NCBI RefSeq assembly: GCF_024679245.1
Contig: NC_090178.1
Span: 7,820,202-7,884,201 of the forward strand
Length of the DNA stretch: 64,000 nucleotides
Direction: 5' to 3'
Source of the DNA: Pseudorasbora parva
Taxonomy: Eukaryota > Chordata > Actinopteri > Cypriniformes > Gobionidae
Under the pieces are notes generated by a model. The model was not told the DNA's origin and did not search any database. It worked only from the letters and a program-made list of their open reading frames with translations. This document shows, piece by piece, positions 24,729 through 38,003 of the stretch (position 1 is the stretch's first letter; the number at the start of each line of letters is the position of its first letter). The position numbers and the translations under genes were made by a program.

Positions 24729-26222
24729 TTCTTCATCTGTCCGTAATCTTGGTGTCCTATTTGGTTCATCTCTATCTTTTCCCTCTCATATTTCTTCTGT
24801 TGTTAAAAACTAGTTTAGTTTTTAGTTTAGTTTTAGCATTTTACATAATATAGCACATCTTTGATCTTCTCTCACTCTGCATTTATCAAATCACATCTGG
24901 ACTATTACAATGCTCTATTTCTTGGTCTTCCTAAAAAACTTATTGTAAGGTTACATTATGTTCAAAACTCAGTGCAAAACTTCTCACCTCCACCAGGCAC
25001 TCTGCTCACATAACTACTCTACTGTATGATCTTCACTGGCTACCTGTGGCTTCACGTATTCACTTTAAGACATTACTTTTAACATTTAAGGCATAGTCTT
25101 GCACCTCCATACCGCTATCTGTCTGACCTACTCTCCTACCTGCTCCCTCATATCTTCTGAGTTTGGGCTTTTGTCCATTCCTCGTTTTCGTTTGTTCACT
25201 GTAGTTGATAGGTCATTTTTAGCCTGACGTGGTCATACTCAGTTCTCGTCAGAATATGAGTCTGAAACTGCTCCATTGGGCTGTGATTATGGGGCGTGTG
25301 TCGACCGAACCAGGAAAGACCTCAATTGGATAGACCTACAACCAATCAGAGCAACGAAGTGACTCATTACACTAGTTGTCAAATGTCAACAGAGCTTAAC
25401 TGCACTGTGTTGCCAAGTCTGCGTTTTTTCCGCGGGTTGAAGCGACTATTATGTGATATATAGACCCATGAGTGCGAATTTTAGCAGGCAACCTTTCCAA
25501 AATAACACACATTTTACCCCCCAAACACCATTTTTTTGGGTATTGTTTAGGGCTAGTAGTTGGCGGGTTTTGTTGTAAAAACTTGGCAACCCTGTCTGCA
25601 CGCGCGCTGGAATACACGATCTTTGCCGGTGTTGTAAAAAAATCAATTTTTTTTTCAAAAAATTAAAATAATTTAATAATACACAGAGTACTTACCCAAC
25701 ATGATCATCATTTTTGAGAGAAATTGTGAAGGTGAATGCATATACAAACAAGCTCTCCGTTTAAGATTTGAACAAATATAATCCAAGCCCCTTTGATGAT
25801 GATACTGTTTATCATCTGTCTGTCATCATCTAAAGCCCGCACTGATGATTTCATTGAACAGTTCTGAACAGTTTCTGTTCGGGGATAATTACTCCTCTTC
25901 CTCTGTGATCGAGGCCTGACCTAACCGTCCGACCTAAAAATGTTGTTGGCGGGGTTAAGTTCGGCTGGCATCCAGGCTAGGTCATTTTGTGTCAATGCTC
26001 CTAAATTATGGAATTCCCTTCCCCTACCATTGCATAACATATCATCTCTATCTACCTTCAAGACCCAGCTAAAGACTTATCTTTTTAATATGTATTTTGA
26101 ATAATGTGGCAATATAAAGCGTGCACTTTTATTGTTTATGTGGGTGTGCAAATGTACTGTAGCCTAGCACTAGCAAACTTGAGATTTGGAAAGGCGCTAT
26201 ATTAATAAAACTTCTTCTTCTA
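24729..26222 (+). mobile_element. L2-like LINE 3' portion, interrupted by a DNA transposon
   Basis: Decayed frames recall the ORF2 C-terminus of L2-type LINEs: a VRNLGVLFGSSLSFPSHIS-type stretch at about 24740, a stretch for HxDYYNALFLGLPKK near 24895, then beyond the insertion APKLWNSLPL and STFKTQLKTYLFN (25990-26090). The 3' end is AATAAAACTTCTTCTTC. A separate element (25220-25979) splits it. Confidence 0.65.
25220..25979. mobile_element. Non-autonomous DNA transposon inside L2, 9-bp target duplication
   Basis: The termini are TAGCCTG and CAGGCTA, flanked by an identical 9-bp GGTCATTTT (25211-25219 and 25980-25988). A duplication of 8-10 bp is compatible with hAT, Merlin or Mutator-type elements. 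The terminal repeats are short and no transposase is present, so the superfamily is open. Confidence 0.65.
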
Positions 26223-26552
26223 CTCAAAGAAATTTCTTCAGCTTTACTTGAATTTCTTTTGTTCATATAACTAAATTGTAATTTGTAAAAATTACTCATT
26301 ATAGTTGCGTGGAAACAATTGTCATTTTTTAATGAGTAAACAATGATATTTTGGGTTGATCTATCCCTTTAAAAAACTTTTTTTTTTAATCAAAGAGTTA
26401 ACACCTAATTAATGTGATGCTTATATACATGATATCTATCTTTCATGAGGCTCTCATTGATTTACAATCTACTTCAATGAAATTCATTAAAACTATTAAA
26501 AAGTTACATATTTACATATTCAAAGATAGATCCAGGCTTTAAAGCTGTTTTG

Positions 26553-27341
26553 TTAAAGGTGCCCTAGAATGAAAAATTGAATTAACCTTGAAGAGTTCAG
26601 TACATGGACATCACATGTGAGTGTCAAACACCATTGCCTCCTACTTCATATGTAAATCTCATGCATGAAAAAAAAACACGTAAAAACCGTGACGCAATCG
26701 CTGGCGATCATTTATATGTACGTCCCCAACATTTGCATATGTCCGAACATGTTCATTGTCAGGCGTGACTGACGGAGCGAATCATCGGGACTGCAGCTTC
26801 ACTCGAGGATAGCAAAAACGCCAGCTCTCATGACACAAATGTCAGGTTCTAGGCTGTGCAAGGGACATGAGGACTTCACATACCCTTCACACAGACAAAA
26901 AATGTCAACAGTCTTGGTTGATGTTTATTATAATCAGATACAGCAACAATTTAATTAAAAATCGTTCGTTTGCTCAGCCCATTTCAAGCAAGCTTCGCTC
27001 AGTGTCTTAAACTGGAGAATGGGACAATTACAATTCCTGCATGTTCATAAAAGCAGTAAATAGCGATTTTATCCACTTATTGACTGTTTAAACAGTTTCT
27101 GATTAAATTGAAAGATTCTTAGAGAGACAGCATTGTCTAGTACAGTAACATTAGGAAACTCCAAGTATCATAACCAAAACACCGGATAGTACACTGGTTT
27201 TGGTTTTGTCTGAGGGAAATTAGAGCGTTCATACTTGCGGTTGCCAGATTAATAATGCCCTTAAATAAGCCACATACCCTCTATGTAGATATCAGAGAAC
27301 AATTTAACATATTGATTCAAATCATTCTAGGGCACCTTTAA
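26553..27341. mobile_element. TTAA-flanked non-autonomous element
   Basis: TTAAAGGTGCCCTAGAATGA on the left is the complement of TCATTCTAGGGCACCTTTAA on the right, a perfect 20-bp terminal inverted repeat. It is about 790 bp with no coding frame. Confidence 0.75.
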
Positions 27342-28500
27342 ATTATATTTGAATTGCCCTAATGAAATAGACTATGGTTCTTGCATAGAATCCAGAGTTT
27401 AACTGTAGTTGTATTTAGGTGTAAGATCATGATAGAAAAACATGCTCTTATACAATAGGAAGGATTATATGGTTTATAAAATAAAAAGAATATATAACTA
27501 TAGAATATAGAATAGCTATAGAATGTATAATAAAACTAGTGTAAACATGTAGAAAATACAAAAACAGCCTCTATAAAGGTAATATATTATCCACAATATT
27601 TAATGTAAGTAATAATAGCAAATGCCTAACATGGCAGGACACACTTATCTAGAAGGTGTGTAAGCCATGTTGAATGACAGCTAGGTGCTTCTCAAGTCTT
27701 TATACTGAATGCCTTTGCTGCCATCTAATGGCGTTATAATGTAACTTTCACTGAAGTAATCAACTATATTGTCTGTATTTCTGATTGTCAAGGAGCTGTT
27801 TTTTTAAGACATTGTTTTAAAGACTGAACAACTGCAGTGGTTTATATTTATTGTTTTTTAACATTTTTAAAATGTATTTATATGTTTATGTTTATATAAT
27901 ACTTTATGTTATTTAAATCAATATAGATCAATATAGAATTTTTTATTGTGTGATAGAATCAAGAGTATGCAAACAACTAGAATTTAATTTATTGCTCATC
28001 AATTTTTAAAGTTCTATTATTGGTTATACTTACAGGCTTTTGGTTGCATACTGATCGTTTAAAATTCTGTAAAGTACCACATAATTGTTCTTTTTTGATC
28101 CTTTGATCCAACATATTTACAGTGAGTACTTAGTGTCTTAAAGATGACAAAATTACAAAAGACTTTGAGGCTTGTCATAGTGTACAAGGAAAGCAAAAAT
28201 AAAAATCCTGCTGGTCGGAATTCAAGAACAAGTGGGACAACATTTCTTACATTTTGTCCTGTAACTAGTGCTTGAGGTTAAACAATAGGATGCTCTGATA
28301 ACCCGAGGGGTTAAAAACGTTAAATAATTTTTTTTTAAATTGCCACTTTAAATGGAAATTAATGTATAAAGAGAAATTATCTGTTTAAAAATAAAATTAT
28401 TGTAGCATTAAAGAACGTAAATAAATCAATGATATGCACACACACACACACACCTTATATCATGTTTCTTTGAATAAAATAATGAACACTTGCTCACATG
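27342..28500. other. AT-rich DNA upstream of kinase B
   Basis: No gene supported. A short (CA) run lies at 28438-28453. Nothing else recognised. Confidence 0.35.
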
Positions 28501-28708
28501 TTCTTTGATATAGATTATAATGTAACTGGATGATACATTCCCATTTTAATTGTGTTTCCAGATGGCTTTTTCAGTTGCTACTTATGGTAAAGGAAACTTT
28601 GGAAAGGTGTAAAAGGTAACCTTTGGAAATACCCGTTCAGCTCTCAAGAACGTGCCCTGTACTGTTTTAACTAAAGAAGAAATTTAGAAAGAGAAAAATA
28701 TATAACGG

Positions 28709-28825
<117 letters not shown>

Positions 28826-28835
28826 TGGTTCTGGT

Positions 28836-29595
28836 AGAAAGGTATCAGAATACACAGTCCACACAGTTTGTTGCATATGGGCCATATTATAATAATAGGG
28901 CTTGGCCATAACAGGGCTGTATAGCCGCAGATTAGTGGCCATGGTTACAGTAGGCACGTGAGCATCAGAACTGGACCACAGAGCAATGGAAGAAGGTGGT
29001 CTGATCTGATGAATCATGTTTTCTTTTACATCATGTGGATGGCCGGGTGAGTCGCTAACCCGGGGAACACATGGCACCAGGATGCACTATGGGAAGAAGG
29101 CAAGTCGGTGGAGGCAGTCGGATGCTTTGGGCAATGTTCTGCTGGGAAACCTTGGGTCCTGCCATCCATGTGTATGTGACACGTACCACCTACCTGAGCA
29201 TTGTTGCAGACCATGTACACCCTTTCATGGAAACGGTATTCCCTGGTGGCTGTGGCCTCTTTCAGTAGGATAATACTCCTGCCACAAAGCAAAAATGGAT
29301 CAAGAAGGGTTTGAGGAGCACAAAAACGAGTTTGAGGTGTTGACTTGGCCTCCAAATTCCCCAGATCTCAGTCCACTCGAGCATCTGTGGGATGTGCTGC
29401 ACAAACAAGTCCGATCCATTGAGGCCCCACCTCACAACTTACAGGACTTAAAGGATCTGCTGCTAAAATTTTACCACAGATACCACAGCACACCTTCAGG
29501 GGTCTAGTGGAGTCCACCTTGACAGGTCAGGGCTGTTTTGGCAGCAAAAGGAGGACAAACACATTAAGTCACAATGTTATGCCTGATTGGTGTCT
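28836..29595 (+). mobile_element. Tc1-like transposon, transposase C-terminal half, decayed
   Basis: Broken frames recall a Tc1-family transposase: [18 protein letters not shown] sequence near 28975, [14 protein letters not shown] and MLWAMFCWETLGPAIHV (29066-29170), HPFMETVFP, then WPPNSPDLSPLEHLWDVL (29346-29400). The catalytic block SPDLxPxEHLW is readable, but stops and frameshifts are numerous. It sits in intron 1 of kinase B. The N-terminal half and the left terminus are not seen, and the TA microsatellite abuts it. Confidence 0.7.
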
Positions 29596-30011
29596 ACATT
29601 TTAGAATTGAGAAAAGGTTTAATAAGCTATAATGTTATGTGAACTGCATTCATTTCATTACAAATAATAATAAACTAAATATATCTTCTGTGCTAATGTA
29701 CACTGAGGTTAGCTGTTAGTAGTTAACCTGAAAGAGATTTATTTGCATTTAAATTTTCTAGTCTTTTTAGTCAGGTTCCATATCCATATGATGCTGCTTT
29801 TTTAATATTTTATATTGTGCTATTTTGCACATGTGGTCTTATTGTAGGTCATTACATCATTCCAATGTGGTGAAGCTCCTGGCAGATCCCTGGCTGGACT
29901 CTAAGGGCATGTGGAATATTCCTTTGGAATTTGTCTCTGGTAAAACTCTGGAAAAACTTATGTTCAGCTCACAGTCATACGTGGAGGTAGCGTTACATTT
30001 AATATATTTAT

Positions 30012-31149
30012 TTAAAGGTTTCATGAACTGGCTTTTTAAAGTATATACTGTTGTCTGAGGTCGACTAATGATTTTTGTGTGGTTTTTACATTCAAAAACA
30101 TCATAACTAATAAGTAATAGGCTATTTTCTACACTGGTTTTGAGCTCTCTAAAACGCTGGGTTTTGATGGGCGTGCCGCACTGGAGACTGTAAACGCCAG
30201 CGGCTATGTTTGGAGAAGATTAGCATATTTATTGAGCTCCAGCTCCCCTGTCAGTTCACATGAGAGAGAGCAGAGATTGTTTTGAAAGCGGCAACCGGAA
30301 CGATTCTCTCGACCACAGGGCTCGTAAACGTCTTTATCAAACAAACACAATGATTTATTTCTCATCCACCCGCGATTGATTGGACTATTATTTTTATATT
30401 ACACATAGCCCGCACGATCGGTCGATATAAGTGCGAACCGCGCACATGTGCTTCAAATGTCAAGTCTAGAGTCTCAACAGCACAGTTCAAGAACGGAATA
30501 TAATGAGATTGATCGGCCTGCCGGGCTTTGCGAGCCCTGGCCCATACGTGTCTGAGTCCAGCGTGCTAAAGGTATGTTCTGTTTGACATGAACACATAAT
30601 CAAAACAATCTATAACAATGCAATACTATTACCGGTACATATGAAAACACGTTTTACTCACATGTCGGATCCAAATCCAGCATCCACCGGAGATTGGTTT
30701 ACAAACGATCCCGCAGTGAACTGAAGTGAACATGTCTTCCCTACGTGAGCTGGAACTTCATTAAAAATAAAGTTCAAACCCACATAATATTAGGATCAGA
30801 AGGAAGCTTATGCAGCGACTGTGTTCTTCCACAACCAGGAATAGCGCATATATCTTAATCTTCCTCTGCATGTTTATTGTTGTTGGCTAACTAGCACGAG
30901 CCGTCCATGAGTCGGTGGGCTGGGGCTACTGGATTAGACACGCTGTAGAGGTGTGTGTTTCATTGCGCAATGACGTAAGTATGAAGCACAAGATCATTGG
31001 CTGGGCCTGGTGTCTCTATAATACCTTTTCTTTGACTAACAAGGAAGTTTTCAGCTCTGAAATGTACAGAATATTCTTATATCATGATTACCTTTTATAT
31101 ATATCAAAAGCTTAAGGAAAGTTGATTTCTCAATTCATCACCCCTTTAA
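30012..31149 (-). mobile_element. THAP-like TTAA element, copy in intron 2 of kinase B
   Basis: It starts TTAAAGGTTTCATGAACTGG (30012) and ends as the complement of TTAAAGGGGTGATGAATTG (31149). It is an inverted relative of 12662-13872. It begins only 26 bp after exon 2 of the kinase pseudogene. The minus-strand THAP-like frame is disrupted. Confidence 0.6.
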
Positions 31150-31537
31150 ATTTGAGTAAAATTATAGTAAATTTAATGTTTTATTCATTTTTAACTGATA
31201 ACATTATTTTCTTTAAGGTACACTATCATTTTTGGCCCTTTAGCGGATGAACAAAACTGAATGCATTTTACTGAATAATTGTTTTGGGTGGGCTTTGGCT
31301 CTGCCTGACAGTATAAATGAATATGACCCTTCAAAATAGATACTGCTTTACAATGAATTCTAAGAGCTACATATGGCAATTTATCTCTTCAATAAAACGT
31401 TTCAAATCCATCAGTTCTCGCCATCTCCAAAAAGCCAAGCCATTGTTAATTCTCGTTTTATTACAAGCACTGTAGCATTCTCTTTTTTGCCAGCAGGCTG
31501 TACTCTGTTGAGCGTGTTTGTGAGGTTAACAGACTTA

Positions 31538-31985
31538 GGCCCCGATCACACAGAACACGTTTTTGCAGTAAGAGGCGCCTTTTTTGAATGGATTTCGGTT
31601 GGCAGTGTGCGTTATGTGCGCTGCTTTTGCGCTCCGGGTGCCTCACGTTTTAACCGCCTGCTGCGCCTCGCATTTTAACCGCCTGCTGCGCCTCGCGTTT
31701 TTGAAGGAGCGCTCTGAGCGCATGAAGTTAAAAAAAAGTCAACTCTGAGCGGAAAAGTGCCCGACGTCATCGCGTTTATCTTCTGTTGTCCAATCGAATA
31801 AATGGAGAGGTGGTCTTCCGTTGTGGTGACCGTTATATTGATTAGACTGACAGGACAGCTGATTCGGGGGTTTCCTAGCAACATTTAAAAAAACTTTTCT
31901 GAATGAAAAAACGCCAACCAAAAAAGGCAGTGCCGTGTGCCTCGCGTTTTCGAACCTGAAAAACGCGTTCGGTGTGATCGGGGCC
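31538..31985. mobile_element. Harbinger-type MITE with TTA target duplication
   Basis: The termini GGCCCCGATCACAC are perfect inverted repeats and similarity continues to about 30 bp. The flanks are TTA at 31535-31537 and 31986-31988, the 3-bp duplication typical of PIF/Harbinger elements. The element is 448 bp. Inside, a 26-bp unit (ttaaccgcctgctgcgcctc core) is duplicated in tandem near 31650-31702. Confidence 0.7.
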
Positions 31986-32039
31986 TTAGCATGCTCCATG
32001 TTAGTGTTGTCAAAAATATAGTTGTTTTAATAGGTATCA

Positions 32040-33040
32040 ATACGGAACTATCCTAAACGTGTGTGCAATTGCAGTGCATTTATACCTGCAAAGTGCCACC
32101 ACTTGGAGGAATCGTCTGCAAGTTCTCCAGTGAGATGACCGTAGCTCTGGCTGCTAAGACTCACAGTGCTGTTGGACAGGCCACCTTTGCTTAGCATACG
32201 ATGGCCATCCGGCAGGCCAAAACACTCATAATGCATGAGGATGGTTCTGAGCTGAGGTTGATGCAGGAACTACAAAGGTCACAATGCTGGCCCTCAGCCA
32301 GACACATCCTAGACACTACCTTGGTAGTCCAGAAGCGCCATCTCTGTCCAAAGGCTACAACATACTCCGCAAGAACAGAGAAAAAAGCTCATTTTGTTCT
32401 CGCAGCCTGGTTTGGGAGTTCTCGCAGCTTGCTCTCGACACATTGCCTGAGTAGAACTTTCTTTCTTGAGGGTGTCCAAGAACTATTGTGTGATTGGTCA
32501 GAAATTGAAAGTGGGTGTGGTTAATGCGGAGAAACGCAGATGATCGCAGGTGAAGTATGGAATCTACTGGCCAGAACGAACTTTGTTCTTATTCTCGCCA
32601 CCTCGAGAAAACTAACAAATTTCTTTGTTCTTGCAGAGTTTGTTCCAAACTTAAGTCTTTCAGAGATGTGAGTGCACTTTCGCGACACTCCCCTCTCACA
32701 AGGTGGCCTCTTCAGTTACAGAGAGATCCTGTCTCTAAAAACAGTGCTCCTAACCGAGCTCACATCCTTCAAGCGGGAGAGTTAGCGTTAGAGGAAGTGG
32801 GAGTACGTCCTGCAGGCATTTTTGGTCAGCGAATTGTGCCTTGAGTTCAGGCCGGCCCGAGTGGAGCCGGTTTCTTCTCGTATGTTGGGTCTTGGTTACT
32901 GATGCAACCCTCATTCCCTGAAGGAGGGAACAGAGACTTTACCTCCCTCCTGCAACATCCCTGAACCACTGCTGAATGCCTGGGATTCCTGTCTCAGCTC
33001 CTCAGCAAAACCTGAATGAGTGGGTGCTAGCCGACCTTAT
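32040..33040 (+). mobile_element. DIRS-like retrotransposon remnants, interrupted
   Basis: At 32145-32345 a frame with one stop reads AAKTHSAVGQATFA then HTMAIRQAKTL and LVVQKRHLC, resembling the gag-like ORF of fish DIRS elements. At 32700-32900 the sequence resembles the 3' region and terminal repeat (ATTCCCTGAAGGAGGGAACA). Between them, about 32365-32640, lies another insert with CTCCGCAAGAACAGAGAAA-type inverted ends. Assignment is by eye. Confidence 0.45.
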
Positions 33041-33371
33041 GTCCGAATAAGAAGTGGCTCGTCATAAAAATTTCCCTCGCCAATATTCATTGGCCTGTTT
33101 TTTACAACTCAGAGGTGATTGGGGCTCCCAGTGCTCCCAAGCATAAATTAAAATCTGTTCATTATATTTTTGGACATTTTTTGATCATATATCAAAAAAT
33201 ATGGCAGATTTTCCCTTTGGTATCAAAAATGGAACTGAATATTTATATTTTTCAGTGTATCGTTTCTAATTTAGAAACTGAATTGAGACATCTCCACTGT
33301 TCTTGCTCATTAGTTGGCATTGTGCCAACTATGCCACTCCGACACCACACATGCGCCAAAGTCTGTGGTCA

Positions 33372-33979
33372 TTAAAGGTCCCGTTCTTCGCGTGTTTTCG
33401 AAGCTTTGATTATGTTTACAGTGTGCAATATAACATGAGTTCATGTTTCGCGTGTAAAAAACAGTATTTTTCACACAATTTACTTATCTCTACAGCGCTG
33501 TTTTCTCTGTCCTAAAAACGGCCTGATGATTTCCTTGTTCTAGGAAATCCCTCCTTCAGAAACACGTAACGAGTTCTGATTGGGCCAGCGCTTCCCGTGT
33601 TGTGATTGGACAGCAGCTTAGCGCACTTTGCCCGGAAAGGTCCCGCCTCTTACCATAACGGGGTGACGGAAGCGCTGAATGCGCGCTCTTCTTCACATGA
33701 GAGAGCAACAAGACCACGCCCCCTTTTCGCGTGTTCTTGTGGGCGGAGGGTTAGTCAACAAACGGTTTTAGTGACGTCATTCCTGTAGGAAGTGCAGGGG
33801 TGTAGTCCAAACCGGCCGTTCGCTGTAGGCTTTGAAAGGGAACTTCTGTTAAATAAAATATCTCGCTTGGCATTGAACTTTGAGCTTTATAATTTTACAG
33901 GTATTATTTATGCTCTAACAGCAATATTACACACTAACTAAAGTTTGAAGGATGGAATCGCGAAGAACGGGACCTTTAA
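33372..33979 (+). mobile_element. TTAA-flanked element, copy 1 of an inverted pair
   Basis: The left end TTAAAGGTCCCGTTCTTCGC and its complement on the right give about 20 bp of terminal inverted repeats. It is 608 bp and relatively GC-rich. A second copy of almost equal length lies inverted at 52647-53256. No coding frame. Confidence 0.75.
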
Positions 33980-34059
33980 AAATCCCAGGATGCCCTTTGG
34001 AAAAAAAAGTAGGGGTGTAACTCCGGCATCCTGGCCAAATTTGCACATTGGCCCCTGTT

Positions 34060-34180
34060 CATCATGGCCTCCTATTCATCCCCCTCTCCCGATTGGCTTC
34101 ATCACTCTGTCTCCTCTCCACCAATCAGCTGGTGTGTGGTGGGCGTTCTGGCGCAACATGGCTGAATGTAAAGCACGTTG
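34060..34180 (+). repeat. SINE-like fragment
   Basis: Contains the ccaccaatcagctggtgtg block also found at about 5998, followed by a degenerate gtaaagcacgttgagg tail. Located in intron 2 of kinase B. Confidence 0.45.
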
Positions 34181-35424
34181 AGGACAAAGAAAAATATATT
34201 ATATTATATTAAATTATAGTAGCCAGAGCAACTTTTCTCTGTAAACTATAAATACATATAGAAGCTTGTCATAGTGAATCAGGGTAAGACAAAAACATGT
34301 TTCTTTCTTTGAAAGAAGGATTGATAATGTATTTTGCTACTTTTGAACGAAACAATGTTGCACATTGATTGAAACATTTTGGGATCCCTAAAGAACATTT
34401 ATGTAAATCTTTTTCCGTAGTGTAAAGAATATTTTAATAATCTGAGGAACACTTTTCCACTATAAAGAAACATTTGTGTAATGGAAATGTTGCATGGAAC
34501 AGTTCTTCAAGGAGTATATATACTGGTTGGATTTTTATTAATGCAAATCATTGGTAAAATCTTTTTATTTTCTTTCTCTACAGCGAACAAAGCCTGTCAT
34601 AATCACCATCATCAATGGCTTGTGTGAAGGCCTTGCTTACATGCACAGCAGGAGTATCGTCCACCAGGACCTCAAGCCTGACAACATCATGGTGAGATGC
34701 TTTGTGTGGGTTTTTCCCCAAGCAAATGTCCTGGGGACAGTGTCTAATTAGCGCTATATTCTGAAGATTGTACTGTATCACAATAAGGAAAGTTAGGATT
34801 GAATTTACTGATTTGAAATGTTTTTTCAGTGCATACTGGTTCACTCATAAACTAAAAAGTAAATATTTTTATCACATAATACAGCTGAGTCATTACAGCG
34901 CGTCTCATTCACAGGTGGAACACAGCACTTATCGGGCTGTCATAATTGACTTAGGACTCGCCAGATTTCAAAAGAACGGGATTTGCTTTGGCACAGAAGG
35001 AGGCAATTGGTGTTACGCTGCTCCAGAGATTTTCCGAGGAAAACCGAGAGACCAGTACTCTGATGTGTGGGCGATGGGGAAAATCATAGCAGAGCTCCTG
35101 ATCGTGCCCAGAACTCCCTCCGACCATCACCCCTGGTGAAGTTGTTTCAGCCATGAATATGAATCCATATGATATCCCAGTCTCTAGAATGGTAAACAGA
35201 CTTGTTTTATTCAGACCTACAATGGCGCAGATCTTAGGAAAGATTGTTCAGGCAGGGAGAAAGTGGACTGTGTTTTCTTCCATTTTAGGGACTGTGGGAA
35301 TTAATAGCTTTTTTAGATTTGACAATGAGTTTATTACTGACTGACAAACTTCAGTAAAACATTTGATGTGTTCATGTGGCAGTTATGAATTTGATGAAGA
35401 GTAAATCTCAAGACATTAAATAAA

Positions 35425-36980
35425 TACAATTAATAATGTTAAGGGTAAACAGTTTATGACCCCAGACCAGTAGTGACAAATGGAGACCAAGCGTCAGGGG
35501 TGCAGTGTTGGGAACGTTACTTTAAAAAAGTAATTAGTTAGTTACTCACTACTTGGTCCAAAAATACATGGCATCCCCTGTTGTAGGATGACAGAGCTTA
35601 CGACAGTAGTTGAGGACATTATTTTTTCCCAACTGTAGGGGGACCCCGAGAGCAAAAGTTGCCATGTGCTGCTTTAATATATTGGTTGATTAATATACTA
35701 GATGACATGATGTTTCCCTTTTTAGAAACTATACTGAGATGTTTCCAGATGATAATGTTACTACTCAGAAGTTGCTCTTTCATTCCTCAGACTTAATGGA
35801 GATCTCATGTGTGTTTCAGATGTTTCTCTTAAAGGGGTCATATAATGGTACATTCACTTTTACAAGTTGATTGTACGAAAATAGCTAAAGTTTACAGGGT
35901 AAGTTACATTACGGCATGCTTTCTATGTATGACGTTCTCAATATAATTCATAATCCCACGTTTATAATAAACAACGCGTTATGATTATTGTGTTATTACA
36001 AACTGTGTACGATAAAGTTAATGTGGACATGGTAACACTATAAATCTTACTTTTGTAGATGGTTTATAACGGTGTCTGTTACTGTAAACAAAAAATTGTG
36101 TTGTAACAGTTATTACACTGCAGAGATAACGTCACGCACCACTGACAAACCAACATTTACCAATAAAAAGTGTTTTATTGGCATTAGGTGTAACATTAAT
36201 TTGTCAATAAACTCACGTATACATCAGTGAACACTCAGCATTCGTTTCTCACTATGCTTACGTTACCCTGCCAGGACATGAAGATAGATCAAAGTGACAT
36301 TACATTAACCATCCATTCAGAAACGTCCTGTTTAGCCTTAATTGTCGAATTTCATTGGGGCTGTTATCTTGTTCCGGGTCTGACTCCAGTTCAAATTGAC
36401 ACAGCACAGTTGTCCTCAGAGAGTCCTGTTGGCATTCTTTCTCCAAAATATACCCTCAGCTGTTGTCAAGGAAACACACCACATGTATTGTGTCAAACCA
36501 CAAAGCTCATTATCATTTAAAGTCACATGCACTGCTGAAAACAGAGCTGGTTTTGACCAGGTAAAAAGAGTGTTTTCTTACAAATAATTTCTCAAGAAAT
36601 AAAAAGTTGGTGGGTGTGTAATTCTCTTAATTTTTTCTTACAAAGAAATACATTCTTAGGTACATTCTTGCATGTTTCTTCTGTCTTCCAACCTGCTTTA
36701 TAACATTTCCCAGAAGTCAAAGAAAGGGCTTAAACTTTCCGGTACATAAGAAAACATTTTACATAACATAATGATGAGTGTGTAATTTAAAGGCTTACAC
36801 TATTAGAAATAAAACTATTTCTGGATGGATGGATGAATGGATTGCTGTTCTATAAAAGCAAGACATTTTGAACTTGTGTTTATATTATTCGCTACAATCC
36901 GTGTCTAATTAGCTTATTAGTTCTGTAAGTACCCTTATAAAAATAGGCCTTAAAACTTTTGAGAATGTACAACATTAATC
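35425..36980. other. Non-coding DNA after kinase B, part of a TTAA element
   Basis: No gene supported. TTAAAGGGGTCATATAATGG at about 35830 is a typical left end of a fish TTAA-type element; no matching right end was found nearby. A 97-residue open frame at 36227-36520 has no recognisable domain and I do not call it. Confidence 0.35.
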
Positions 36981-36984
36981 CATT

Positions 36985-37085
36985 TTTGGTGGTGGTTGAG
37001 GAGATTCCCCCCTTCCATGTAAAGCGCTTTGAGTGCCTAGAAAAAGCGCTATATAAATGTAATGAATTATTATTATTATTATTAT
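36985..37085 (+). repeat. SINE-like 3' tail with (ATT)n
   Basis: Carries the block gtggttgaggagattc, a gcgctttgagtgcctag / aagcgctatataaatgtaat tail, then seven or so ATT units. Same family as 5970-6165. Confidence 0.6.
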
Positions 37086-37304
37086 TTTCCAATTCGTGTT
37101 TTTGTCTTACCTTGAACCATTATGGTACACTTCTAATAAGTATTTATATTGGGACTATTTCAGACCGGTCTAGTAGGAACCGCTGCGGAGGACCACAGTC
37201 CCTGTGTGATCCGCCATAGACATAAACAGAGAGAAGTAGCTCCGGCTGTAATGTTCTTCCCCAAGACGCATGCAGTTCTGTTTATTAACCGCTAGAGCAC
37301 AGCT

Positions 37305-37984
37305 TTAAAGGTGCACTATGTAGTATTTTTGCAGTAAAATATCCAAAAACCACTAGGCCAGTGTTATATATTTTGTTCAGTTGAGTACTTACAATATCCC
37401 AAATGTTTCCAACTATTTGTAGATTGTGAGAAATTTGCTATTTTAACTAAGGACCGGAAAGTTTCAGCATAGCGCCTGAGGGAGTCGCCTGTCAATTGCG
37501 TCATATCTGCGCTACCCTCGATTTAGGCTTTTATTTGGCAGGAGCGCTTTACTCTTAGCAGTGTGAACAAGTGAACGCACAGAGTAACGCACAGATCATT
37601 TTAAACACACTTAAATGTATCTAATATGATAAACAGAGCTCCATTACCTCATAATCATAACCGGCGGATCAGTATGGGCGTCCGGCGACTGTGTCTCGTC
37701 CCGTCATAATAAAAGTCCCGGTATTCGCGAGGCGGGTATTTGTTTAACAATCGCTCCAGCGGCCGTGCTCAGCTCCATAACACTCGGTCCTGCTCTGCTT
37801 TACACTACAGTAACGTTAATAACCGCATGCATGAACGGGATTTCTGCCGAGTCCTATTTTCCACCGGCTGTGAGGTGAAGACCACATGTCCCAAGAGACT
37901 GCTCAAACTTTGTGTCATCAAACTATGCCTTTGTTTTGAATAGGCGACCTCCAGTGGACGGAAAGTTGCATAGCGCAGCTTTAA
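37305..37984. mobile_element. TTAA-flanked non-autonomous element
   Basis: TTAAAGGTGCACTATGTAG on the left pairs imperfectly with TTAAAGCTGCGCTATGCA read from the right. It is 680 bp. A partial relative lies at 24405-24725. Confidence 0.6.
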
Positions 37985-38003
37985 GTCAGGTTCAAGAATA
38001 ATT

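Noticed and set aside
36227..36520. 97-residue plus-strand frame
   Set aside because: No recognisable domain and it lies in repeat-derived sequence after a TTAA-type left end.
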